From Phalacrocorax aristotelis (taxonomy: Eukaryota > Chordata > Aves > Suliformes > Phalacrocoracidae), in NCBI RefSeq assembly GCF_949628215.1, contig NC_134277.1, positions 1,364,001 through 1,428,000 of the forward strand: DNA of 64,000 nt. The letters run 5' to 3'. The translations under genes were made by a program, and so were the position numbers. Below are positions 13,390 to 24,418 of this stretch, piece after piece (positions within the stretch are counted from its first letter, which is position 1; the number at the start of each line of letters is the position of its first letter). The notes under the pieces are model-generated. The model did not search any database, had not been told where the DNA came from, and was given only the letters and a program-made list of their open reading frames with translations.

Positions 13390-15025
13390 GCTATGCATGA
13401 TATGTCACACGGGTGAGCTCTGTCAGGACAGCCTTCAAGGCAAGGCAGAAGTTGTACTCTGGTAGGTATAGACAGGTGGAGAGCTTAGTCTGTGGGGAAT
13501 GTGGAAGAATATTCCAATCAAATATCTTCCTGGGACAACACAAACGCCTGGCCCACCCAGTTGTGAGAAACTTGGAGCAGATTGTTGCCTCCCGCCCAAG
13601 AGAGCATTCTGAAAGAGGGGCACACTGGCAGCGCTGGCTGGAGGAGGAGGTGGAGCTTTGCAGAGATTGGATAAGCACCACGAGGAGAGCAAGAACATCA
13701 ATGATTGTGGAACATACTCCATCAAAAACAGCAAAGCAGGTAAGTGATAAAAGGTCTGTGTTAAGAGTCCAGTGAAAATAAGGGAAAAAGACCAGGAATT
13801 GAGAGAACATCTAGAAACAGAAGGAAAACATCTTACAGACATTGGGTCACGTGTGGAGGGAGGACTGAGGTCCCAGTATCAGAGAGCAATTTCTGACTGG
13901 CTGACATGAAAAACTGCCCAGTCTGTGAGAAAGTTTTGAAAAGGTTCTTGAAGGGAAGGAAGATACTTCAGTATTGATCGCTGAAGTGGTGGAAGACTAC
14001 TATTCTTGCCTCTTTGCAAAGTCCACCATGTTGAAAGCGAGCCAGATATGGAAACACCAGTCGGCCCATAGGGCTACTCTTTTGGAACCACCAAAGGAGT
14101 GGATGAAGAAGAGGGCAAGAAGGGGGAGCAATTCCTACTATTCCAGTGGCTGTTTTATCTGGATAGAGGGAAACTTGTCAGTATTACCCTGGATGATGTG
14201 GAAGCCCTGAGGTGCAGGATACCACTAGATGAAGTACACAAGGTGTTCAAGTCTAGATGGGAGTCGCTGGGAACATTCAAGGGCCTTGGTGCTTTCAGGA
14301 CTGTTGGTCAGGCAGACAACCCGGCATTTGAAGCCATGGTCACGGCAAAATAAATCTCGAAAAAACATCAAAGAGATGAGTAAGAACTCAGCACCAGGAC
14401 CAGATGGGTTCAGTTTGAGGGATCTTATGATGATCGATCCCCAGTGTACCCAGTTAATGGAACTCTTCAGCTTATGGCTGGTGTTGGGAATTGTACCTGA
14501 TGTGGCGAGAGGATGTCGGACTGCACTAATACCAAAATCAGCCTTAGTGGAATGCCAGGTGAACATCAATAATTGGGGGCCTATTACCATCACTTCAACC
14601 ATTTTAAGGCTGTTTTCAACAACCTTAACTGCAAGGCTAACTAAGGCATGTCCCATTAATACCAGACAAAGGGGATTTATAAGATCAGCTGGGTGTTCCA
14701 AAAATTTAAAACTGCTACAGCTTCTGATGCGCAATGCTAAGAGGGACCATCGACCACTGAGGGCAGTCTTTGTCAATCTCGCAAAAGCCCTCAACACCGT
14801 GAGCCATTCTTGTATCATTTTGGCTCCCAAACAAAAGGGCATGGATGATCATATTTTCACCCTGATTACCAACTTACATCATAATATTACCACTTGAATT
14901 GGCTAGAAGAATGAACAGTCAGATCCCATTGGGATGCCGATTGGTGTAAAACAAGGCGATCCAATGTCCCTGATACTATTTAACTTATCTGTGGACCCTC
15001 TCCTGTGTAAGTTAGGAGGAAGGAA
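13390..15025 (+). mobile_element. R2-type non-LTR retrotransposon (LINE), decayed fragment
   Basis: This is a fragment of an R2 element, a LINE that normally inserts at one site in 28S rDNA. The plus strand shows the R2 order of parts. First is a single CCHH zinc finger (CGEC...HKRLAH, about 13491-13556). Next is a Myb-like segment (HWQRWLEEEVELCRDW...PSKTAKQVSDKR, about 13625-13755). Then come reverse transcriptase blocks: SAPGPDGF (about 14388), RAVFVNLAKALNTVSH (about 14763) and GVKQGDPMSLILFNLSVDPL (about 14943-15005). The reading frame is broken at least three times. The catalytic motif A aspartates read as asparagine, and the YxDD block, endonuclease and 3' UTR are absent. I see no 28S sequence at either edge. 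Loss of the 3' rather than the 5' part is unusual for target-primed insertion. A related rDNA-specific clade is the main alternative. Confidence 0.8.
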
Positions 15026-15533
15026 GCTGCTTCCAACACGGCTCGAAGGGTATTACAACTATGGCTACACACGGCTGTAAAACAGGGTAGGTTTGTACAC
15101 CTTTGGGTACAAACTGTAAATAACTTGAGTGAAGACAGGATCCCAACAAATACCCAGGGCACCAGAGCTGCCTGGTTCAGGTTAGAGTTTGTAAATTTGG
15201 GATAGGGAGACTGATATCCTACAGCCAAAACTGCAATCAATGCAGCATATTTGCTGCTTGTCCCACCAAGTGCCCTGATCCCCATCTCCTGTTTTCTTAG
15301 TGAGTATGGAGATTGTCCTGATTAGTATGGGTAAACAGAATACTCCAAAATAGGTGAACGAGGCAGAGCACAAGGCTGGCTGGGACAGGAACACAGTGAC
15401 AGGTTTGGCACAGGGGGGCTGGCATGGCCTGGCAAGTATACAAGGGGAAGGGGTCAGCTGGGAAGGCACAGACTGCACCATCAAGGATGGAACATCTGCA
15501 CAGAAAGGCACAGTAGCACTGGAACCGCAGCCC
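15026..15533. other. ASB10 3' flank, probably includes its 3' UTR
   Basis: This lies directly downstream of the ASB10 stop codon on the minus strand. No clear AATAAA signal was found in this stretch, so the transcript end is not placed. Confidence 0.35.
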
Positions 15534-18500
15534 TTAGTAGAGAACATCCTCGAAGCTGAGTAGCAGGAAACGGTGCAAGGCACTTGGCAGGTGCAGTTGA
15601 GAGAGGACCAGAAGCAGCCGGCCCTCCAGGAAGGTCCTCAGTGTGTAGCGAGCCAGGTGCTGCAAGGAGCGAGGTCTTTGCTCCAGGGAGAAAAGTGACT
15701 GGTAGAAACGTGGGTATTTCTACAGAAAGAGAAAAGAGGGGACCAGAGGCAGATAAACCTGAAGATATAACCCTGGGAGCAGAGGTAGAACCAGAGATAC
15801 CTTTACCTTATTCACTATGGTGCATCCTCACTACCCCCCAACAATACCACCCCTGTGCCCTGCAAACCTCCACTCAGCCCCAGCCCTGTCCTGCCCCAAA
15901 TGCCCCTCAGCCCCAAGCCTCCTCTGGCACCATGCTGCGGTAGCCCAGCTGCATGTTCTCCAGCCAGCAGCATGCATTCCCTCACCTGCACAACCTCCGC
16001 TGGAACTGCTTCCACCCAGTCATCGGAGACACGCACGTGATCATAGCTGTTCATCAGGGCCTCGATGACACGTGGGCAGGTATGGCAATACCGCAGCACC
16101 TGTGCCAGGGAGAAAGGAGATGAACACAGCCTTTGGGCAGGGTCCTGCAAGCCCTACCTTCACCCCTAAAAAGCTGCACACACCCAAAACCAGTCTTCGT
16201 AAAGCTAGGGAACTAATGTGCTGCGCTTATGCTGACCCAGGAGATCAAACCCACTGATGGTGGGAGATGCCAGCGCACCATTCCTGCAAAGAGAGTGGCT
16301 GAGCCAACATCCAAGGCACGGTTACATTCAGCAGAACTGAGTTCCCCACAGCCTCTCCTCAGACACAAGGACTAACGTACACAGCTGGGATGCAGATCTC
16401 CTTCATCTGCCTCACTGCTGCAAGTAGCTCATAAGCAACCAGCATGCTGCTTTACGCCAGGCTTCTTTCCTCACATTTTTCTAGTTAGAGCATGAACCAT
16501 TCTGAGGCAAGGACTGGCACCCATTTTGTGCGCAGCAAGAATAAGGCATACCATGCCTCTGTTGAGGCCTACGCAGAGGGTCTCAGGGATATATCGTGCC
16601 TGTTTGGCATGGGGCTGCAGAGACATCCTGCATCTGTGCTGTGTGCAGTGGATGTCCTAAGTAGCACTGTGCCCATGTTAGCTGCTACACAGAGCCCCAG
16701 GAAGACATACATATTTTGTGTGACACATCTCTGGTGTGCACCATACCCACGTTTGAACAACATGCTGCTGTGTATTTTACACCACCAATGCGGCCTTTGA
16801 AGCACACCCCACCCATGCATAGCTGCACAGAGGCAGACTGCCCCCACCCCCCGGCTCCCACTCCCTATGGCCCAGGCCAGCAGTAGCTGTCAGAGTCTAT
16901 TCCGGCTGTACGAGTGATCCTCATTATCTGGCGTTAATAGGAGATTAATTAGTGTTAATTGTTGATTTTCCTGTATTTTCCCAAAGGGGAGAGCAATCTG
17001 CTGATCTCCGGGCTGGGTAATTATTGCACTGCTCAGGAATTAAGGCAGGAAATTAACCCTTTGTTTGCTGTTGTCTTGCAGAGACAGTATGAGCTGGAGG
17101 GTATGCCCCAAAGAGGAAACACATCCCCCGAGAAGAAAAGGGCCAACACTTTCTGTGGCAAGTGATTATGGAAACTGGGTAAATACTGTCCACAAAGCTT
17201 AGCAGACAGAAGCAGGAGAGTCCTAGAGGAGAACATAACCCAGGAGAAAACTTCAGGGAATCCCTTACTAGTAATGCCAATTCTCCCTCCCCCAGCCCCT
17301 GGGAAGAGATAGGCAGGAGAGCAGGCAGGCTGGCACAGAACAAGCCCTGCTGTGACTGAAACATCCTTGCTCTCAGTGAGGCCCTGATGTTCATAGCCTC
17401 CCCTTCCCACCATGCTCCGGGCACAGCTGTGAGCCCCACACCTTGAGGAGGGAGCCTGGCCAGATGCGGATGGCACCATAGTTGAGCAGGGCTCGCACCA
17501 CAAGCTCTGGGTGGTGCTCTAGTTTGTAGGCAGTTGCTTGCAGGATATTGTGCAGTGCTGTGTTGCCGCTGTAGTTCATGACATTGACATTGGCACCCCG
17601 AGCCAGCAGTAACTCTGCTACTTGAGCATTAGCATTCTTGCAGGCCAGGTGCAGTGGGTGCTGGCGGTCCCTATCTGCAGCATTGATGCTAGCACCACTC
17701 TCTACCAGCAGCTGGCAGACCCGATAGTAGCGGTCCATGTCCAGGGGTTGATGGGGCTGAGCACAGGCAGCATTCAGTGGCGTCTGCCCCTCCTCATTCT
17801 TTGCCTCCAGCTCTGCCCCATAGCGCAGAAGCAGCTGGACGTGGTCTGTTAGGCCATGCCGTGCTGCTACATGCAGTGCTGTGTCATCTTCCTCCTCTGT
17901 CCGACTGTTCACACTGGCGCCATGCTGCAGCAGTTGGTGGACACACCTACGTGGGCCAAGATGACTCAGTGACAGGCTCTCCTCTCCACCTCCTATCCTA
18001 CCTCCCACCTCCCCCCTCAACCCCCCATGTCTGTACCATCCCACAGCTTTCACTTTTCCCAAGAGTCCAAAAACCCCAGCTCCTCATGCCCTGGAGGAGT
18101 GGTTTTAAGCCAGGATGACCGGTGAGCAGAGATACTGTCATCCCAGTTCTAGCTAACTCTCCATAGAACTTTAGCGAGTGTCGTCACACCCAGAGTCTGC
18201 TCCCACACAGCCAGAGAGGCCTGTCTGCACAGCACATGCGCCGAGCTTCAGAGTGTGAACCATTGGTTCTGCATTGCTGGTGGGCAGCAAGACAGAGGTG
18301 CCAAGCTCTGCTGCATCAGCTGAGGACTGAGCCTGAAGTCACCTGTTCAACTTCAGAGGTTGTCCTGGTCCAGGAACAGGCAGTAAGGCCACCCCATTCA
18401 GCAGCTATTGCTGCAACCACCAGCCCACCTGCAGGGATGAGTAGGGACCCTTTCTACACAGGGTGAGGCTTGAGGGGGAGGAAGGCCCACTGTGCCCCCT

Positions 18501-21500
18501 GGGTAGAACTCACTCGATGGAGTCCGGGCTCTTGCAGAGATGCAGGGGCTTGTAGCCATCCTCAGAGACAGCCTCGGGGTCAGCACCAAAGCCGAGCAGC
18601 AGGCGCACGCAATCTGTCTTGGCTGCTGCACAAGCCTCATGCAGGGCAGTCTTACCCCCTGGTGCAAAGTTCACGGCAGCACCCCTGAGCAGCAGGAGCC
18701 GCAGGCAGTCCGTGTAGCCCCGGCTGGCTGTGATGTGCAGTGGCGTGGTGAGCTCCTGCTCATAGCTCAGAGACCACAGTCCTGCAGGGAAAAAGAGGTC
18801 AGGGACCCACGTCCAGCCACAGTGCATAAAAGCACTGGCCCCAGACCTGCCTTTTCCCCCAGGGTACCTGATGTACATCCCCTCTTGAGTGACTCCAGTT
18901 TCCCCTCAAGGGACTGCCTCTTGCTGCCAGTCCCTGCTCTGCAAGGTCCCTTTGGACCCTTGGTCCCTTTGGCCTGCCAAAGGCAAAGATCTGGGGATGA
19001 CTTAGACTCCACAGCCATGCTGACAGGGAGCTCAAAGGAGCAGGAGCCTTGGGGCAGGCGCTGTTCCCAGAAGGTGTGCTTTTCACCTGCAGCTCAGTCA
19101 TGCAGCACAGGGTTTCTGTTGACAGGAGAATGTTAGGTGAAGGGCCTAGGGGCACAGGCAGGGATGAAAGCTGCAAGGTGGCTGGGAAGAACATCATGTA
19201 TGAAGCACCTCAGTAAAACAAAGAGGTGCTGGAGCAAGCTTCCACACACACAGGAGACTCAGACAAGCCCTGAGCATGGTGCAGACAAGTAAGCTTCAGC
19301 AGTGATGGACATCTAGGGCCTAGGAGAGAGCAAGAGGCCGACACCTGCCGACTCTCAAAGATGCTGACCCAGCTGGAACCATTGCTGAGCTGGTATGATC
19401 TGCTGGCAAACAGCCTGCAGCTGTTACAGGAAAAAGGCTCCTTAAATCATGCTTCTTGCTGCCCTTCCAGGCTGGTCTGGAGGACCATGTCCCAGACTGT
19501 CTGACACGTTCAACACTACATCCCTCTCACCCCTCTCTCACAGAAGCAGCATGTGGTCAACTGTGTTTCCCAGGGCCAGGTTCACACTGAACCACCCTGA
19601 GGACCTAACACAGGCCTGTGACAATTCCTTACCCAGCACAACCCACAGAGAGAACCAGCAGCCCAGCACAGGCCGCACACAGACAGAACAGGCAGACAGA
19701 GCCAGGCTACAGGGCTGGTCACAGGAGGAGCACAACCTGGAGTTTGAATCTCTTTTGCCCCATGCGGGGACCCAGCCCGTTTCCAAGCACTTGCACAAAC
19801 CCCTGCTAGAAGGGCCAGGTACCCTGGATGCACCTCGCACTCCCAGACACATGCACACTCTCCCACAAAGAGCACAGGGCAACCCAACCACATCCCAGTG
19901 CTCCCAGTCCCATTCCCACTCCTCCTCAAAAAGCACCCATGACACACAATGCCAGGTATAGTAACGCCCTGCAGCATAAGCAAAAGGCTCTGAGCCCCTG
20001 TTTGGCTGGGCCGCACTGCCTGCCCACTTCCCCCCTGCATACTCAGCCAGCGGAAGTTGAAGCGGTAGTTCTTCCACTCTTCCAGGTCACTGGTGTCAAA
20101 CACAGCATTGGGACTCAGGTTGTTCTGAGGGTTGCTGAGGATCTTGGCCACAATCCCCTGATCCCCAGTCAGCAGGGCCTGCCAGTAGACCTGGGCAGGG
20201 CCATCCACCTTCCGTGTGCAAATGGGCTCCTGACTCTTGTCTCCTCTGCCCGTGATGCTACCCATGATGCAGTACCCAGACCCTCTGCAGAAACCAGGGC
20301 AAGACCTGCTGCTGCCTCTCCAGCCAGGCTCTGATCCTGTGGGTACAGCCCCACCAGTGCCCTGTCCTCTGGCTGACAGGCTGCCTGTCTGTCCTAGGGC
20401 ACTCTGCAGGGATGGAGGACATGTCACATCACTGCTTGGCCCAGGCTGGGCACAGCTCAGGTCTCAGCTGTTCTATTCTGGGAAACCTTGTGACCAAACG
20501 TTTGGGCCAAGAGGCCAACAAGGACGCTCTTCTCAGGCAGCAGTATCTCTGCAGTCACTGGCTGTGAAGGGAAAGCCCCCAGGCAGAGCAGGGTAGCAGA
20601 GTAGCCTGCAGGGTAGAAATGGAGACAGGACATCACTAAGAAAACAGAGAGGGAAGTAGTCTCATGCCCAACTAGCCTGCTGTCACCCAGCTGCTGCCCA
20701 GGCCACAACAGCACAAAGGAGAGGCAGAAACCAGCACAAGAATGGAAAACGGTGCATTACAAGTGAAACAAAAAACTTGGAAGGTAATTATCCTTTAGAT
20801 CCCTTCCTACTTTCCTTGAAATTCAGCCTTGAAATTCAGAACTCCTGCATCCTGGTTTTAGTACTCCCTTTCCCATCCTCTGACAGTCCCCTCACTCGGA
20901 GTTCCTCACTGCTGTCCTTTCGCCTGAGATGTTTTTTTTTTTCCTGTCCTCACTTAGTTGTATAAACCCACCCTGCCCCTACTTTGGTTACAGAACAGCA
21001 CAATTTGCCAGCATTGTGTGCATTTTGTTCAGACTGCACGTTCTAAAGAACGCATCACACTGCATAGAAAACTAGTAGCGTTTAATTTTGTGTCATGGAA
21101 CTGTTCAGATCATGCAGTTAAAAACAGATTAAGTGACCCCAACAGACCACCAAGCAACAATTACCTGGGGTCCAGAGAAAAGTGTAGGATAGGGAACTTT
21201 ACCCTTCCCAGTAATGAAAAGAAAATGACCAAGTTCTATAGTGGCAGTCCCCAGCATCCTCTGTCTGTGCAGACTTCACCAACTTGGCTAGCTACACTGT
21301 AGTGCATGAAAGGGCAAAAAGAGGGAAGCACCTGGCAGACTCTCTCACCTGGTGGGATCCTCTATTTCCTCAAAGATACAAGCAGTTACCCTACGAGAGC
21401 CTGACATTCCCAATCACAAAAACATTGCCAGGGAGGCAAAAGGCTGTGTGAGTTAGTGCCAGTATCATCATACAATTTACACTTCTGGGCTTCTTAAAAT

Positions 21501-23699
21501 ATCAATACGGATGACTTGGGAAAGACCAGGTCACTAGAATCTACTTTTAAGATCACTGCCCGGGTAAGCTTTAAGAAACTGTCCCTGCAGGCCAGTAAGA
21601 TACATAACCAAAGCCTTAGGTAGCATGAAGATTTGCTTTGGGTTTTGTTCTATACCCTTATCTGATAAATTTGGCAGTACATTTTTAGCCTGTTCTTGAT
21701 GAATGATATTGTTTGGTTGGGGTTTTTCGCATCTTGAAACTTCACAGATAAGAGCAATTTCTGTGTGAAGTTGTTTTACATCAGCTGTCCAGTTTTCTTT
21801 GGGGCACAAATCTTTACAAGCAGACTGACTTGCTGTTCAAGCATCTGTCAGTCCAGCATAAGACAGGAGTTAAAATGTGCAATACATACTCTTCTGACAA
21901 GTGGTTTCAGTTACACAAAGGCTAATACCTTTGTATTTTTAATCCTAAGTAGACTGTAACAATTCAAAACCTGGGTTGTACAAATCTTGGAACTCTGTAA
22001 ATAATCTTCATCACCCACAAGTAGCAGCACTTGTATCTGCAAGCCCACCCTATCTGTTTGTCTCTCGCTGGTGAGGATCCCCACAAAACACTCAGTCATG
22101 GTCAAGCTTTCTCAGTGTGCTCCATAGCATTGTGCCAGGACACTCAAAAGAACCCGCACCTCTGGGAAAGTGGCCTTCAACCACAGCTCTTCCATTCTGG
22201 AACAGGAGGCTTTTGCCACCAACCTTCTGTGGAAAGAGTGGTGCAGTTATGGCCCCTCCACATCTGACACCCCCCATCTTAATTTCTGGGAGTCTGCCTG
22301 CACCACACTACTAACAGACAGTGGCAAGGACATGGGCACTTCCAGATTGCTAAGCATATCTCTCCCTTTAACACATCAGCTATGCTGCTTACTGAAAGAC
22401 TCATAGAAGACAGTGATAAGAAGGTAAGCAAACAGGACCAGAGAGTGTGGAAGCATGTGTGGTAGCCACAAGATGTATCTGGGCAAGATACAGTGAGGAG
22501 GAAACACCAAGGATGACCAGCTACCTCCTGTCACTCAGGACAAGCTTGCTTCCACCATCTCTCTGGTAGGCAAGATTTCTGCTCTGCTTGCCCAACCCAT
22601 CTCACAGAATAGAACAGCTCGCAGGGTGCAAACCCTGCCTGTGAAAGAAAACAAAACAGTAGATGCTTTTGTTCTAGAGCGAACCCCCCTTCCAGCTGAT
22701 CACCACTAGTCTCCCACATCAACCCGCCCTGCAGCTTCTCAAAGTCAGTGTTTGGAGCAGGGATCACAATGGCTCTGCTTCACCCCTCGATTTCACCACA
22801 GCAGCAGAACAGGTAGATAGAGAGCAATTGTAGTTTAGTTCCCAAGCAGCTGCCTACAAGGCTGAAACACAGCCATGTTTCTTCATCAGGATATGGGCTC
22901 AGCTCTGCCCATAATGCACCGCTAAGATCTCTCTGCTGTTCCCAAAGCATGTCACAGCCTCCAGTTTCTAATAAACTGAAGTAACAGACCCAGCCGAAGA
23001 CATAAGGCAGGAAACGCATCCTCATGCCACCTGATGCCTTCTCACCCAAACACTCTCTTCACCTCAGACATACTTCACCTCTATCCCAGCAATCTCTAAC
23101 TGGACAGTCCTGATGTTGTTCCTTTCCAGCAGCTGTTCCAAGGGCCCTACTCTCACCATTTCCCAGTAGATCTGCCTCTAAGCACCTTCAACAAGCCTGC
23201 TACCATTTGTTCTACAGCCCTAGACTCCTCCTTCCTCATCCAAAAGCCTTTCTTCCCAAGTCCATCTTCCACCATGCCATCTCCACCACTGGGGGATTCC
23301 TCTCAACACTTTTCTCAGGTGTCCTCTTTCTCTGGTCCCATCCTGGGCAATTCCCATACCCCCACATCCCAGCCCTGCACACCCACCAAATTTCCTGCTA
23401 GTCCAGCGCAGCTCATCACCCTTGGTCTCAATGATGAGATTGATGGCCGCGCTCTTGGTGAAGTACTTCCGCACCATCTCCAGGTCCCCAGTGAAGAGCG
23501 CATTCTGGACCAGCAGATCCCGGCACTCCAGTGGCTCCAAGCGGCTGTTCTGGCATCCTTGGCCAGCTGGGCTCAGGCTGCGCTCGCTGTGGTGGTACCG
23601 GGGCCTTATATGCTGAGTGTACTTCCACTGATCCAGCTGCTCGTCATCCAGCTGCAGCAAGCATCGTGTGGCAGAGCTGAAGGGAAAGGTGCAGTCCAT
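15534..23699 (-). CDS. ASB10: ASB10, ankyrin repeat and SOCS box protein 10
   Basis: Substrate-recognition subunit of an Elongin BC-Cullin 5 ubiquitin ligase. Coding exons on the minus strand: first exon 23387-23699 (MDCTFPFSS start) or alternatively 20043-20265 (MGSITGRG start), then 18514-18781, 17442-17946, 15986-16099 and 15534-15719 (stop). All borders have GT/AG signals and matching phases, giving about 461 or 431 residues against 467 in human. Seven ankyrin repeats are visible, for example TTPLHITASRGYTDCLRLLL, GKTALHEACAA, DTALHVAARHGL and HPLHLACKNANAQVAELLL. The linker RIWPGSLLKVLRYCHTCPRVIE follows. The last exon is the SOCS box, PRSLQHLARYTLRTFL with LPSALHRFLLL, ending EDVLY. No inactivating change was seen. 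In human, ASB10 lies beside GBX1 and IQCA1L, which fits this locus. The intron 20266-23386 holds no recognised gene. Confidence 0.93.
16890..17085. promoter_or_regulatory. Candidate conserved noncoding element with homeodomain sites
   Basis: Inside the ASB10 intron between 16099 and 17442 lies an AT-rich block unlike its surroundings. It has TAATTA at 16946-16951 and 17018-17023, TTAATTG near 16955, and ATTAA cores near 17039 and 17052. Such clustering is typical of developmental enhancers. The neighbouring developmental gene by synteny is GBX1, whose homeodomain class binds TAATTA. Conservation was not tested. Confidence 0.45.
20043..20265 (-). CDS. ASB10: ASB10 alternative first coding exon (canonical-like)
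   Basis: It encodes a segment resembling the human main isoform, with QVYWQALLTGDQGIVAKIL and then NAVFDTSDLEEWKNYRFNFRWL, matching the human FWQAVLAGD...VFDTSDPERWRDFRFN region. The ATG at 20265 gives 74 codons plus one base, so the GT donor after 20043 is phase 1 and joins 18781 to read LRLWSLSYEQ. The frame is also open upstream of this ATG, so an internal-exon role with a further 5' exon is possible. Confidence 0.8.
23387..23699 (-). CDS. ASB10: ASB10 alternative first coding exon (upstream)
   Basis: An ATG at 23699 opens 313 bases ending at a GT donor after 23387 in phase 1. That is the same phase as the 20.0-kb exon, so it can splice straight to 18781 and read ...SRKFGLWSLSYEQ. The encoded part includes LLVQNALFTGDLEMVRKYF, an ankyrin-like start typical of ASB proteins. 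It is a separate N terminus rather than an extension of the 20.0-kb exon, because both exons cannot be included without a frame change at the second ATG. Confidence 0.75.
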
Positions 23700-23848
23700 C
23701 ACGGGGGACAAACAGAAGTCTGAACCTTACAGTAAACAAGCTGCTGCAGGCAAGAGCCTCTTATCCAAGGCTATGTCCTTTGCAGGTTGCCCTTGGGTTC
23801 CAGCTCCCCAGCATCTGGCTGGATTCAGGCAAAGCCTGACTCACCCAG

Positions 23849-23857
23849 TATAAATAG
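23849..23857 (-). promoter_or_regulatory. TATA/MEF2-like box upstream of ASB10 first exon
   Basis: The plus-strand string TATAAATAG reads CTATTTATA on the minus strand, a textbook MEF2 core, and lies about 150 bases upstream of the ATG at 23699. An E-box CAGCTG sits at 23911-23916. A MEF2 site with E-boxes would fit a muscle-type promoter, and ASB-family genes are often muscle-enriched. Function is inferred only. Confidence 0.4.
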
Positions 23858-23999
23858 TCCTGCCTGGCAGCTCCCCTTCACCACCTCCCCTCCCTCCAAC
23901 AGCTTATTTTCAGCTGCTGGATGCAATCACCAGCACAGACTAGGCACAGGAGAAGGGTAGCAGGAAGCCTTGAAACACTCTGTGTGCTTGCTTGTTTGC

Positions 24000-24418
24000 T
24001 CTGCACTGTGCTCCCACACGGAAGAAACAGAGCAAGGTGGGGACAATCACAGTTGGGCTAGCTAGGGAAAGGCCCACAGCAGACGTGGTGTACCAGAAGC
24101 CATAAGGGATTGAGTACAGAGGCCTTCCCCACAAGCAACTCCACAGGGACCAAAAAACCCCTCAAAAGCCCCACACACTGCTCTTGGGAAACCAGTATCT
24201 TCACTAGGGCAGCAATGTTAGCTGCCTAGACACAGCTGAGCAGGATAAAGGAGGGCATGCAGGCAAAATGTGGGGAAAGCAGCTTGTATGACATGAACCA
24301 ATTTTCCTGGTAATAAGGAAGACAATCTCCCATGCAAACCTCAAGAGGTTGGCAAGTATCTTCAGGCTTCGGAAGGGTGTGCACCCATGCACCCCTACAG
24401 CCACAGTGGGTCACGTTT
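24000..24418. other. ASB10 5' flank, nothing recognised
   Basis: Unique sequence between the upstream ASB10 exon region and a CR1 copy. No exon recognised. Confidence 0.35.

Noticed and set aside
13413-14897. A host zinc-finger gene
   Set aside because: The finger is followed by an R2-type Myb segment and reverse transcriptase blocks, so it is an R2 element rather than a host gene.
1-15000. GBX1 exons or its homeodomain
   Set aside because: Expected to the left by synteny, but no homeodomain sequence was seen; it must lie outside the window.
17391-18062. A single 223-codon open frame as one gene
   Set aside because: It is the large ASB10 exon 17442-17946 plus intron read-through on both sides; splice sites and phase define the real borders.
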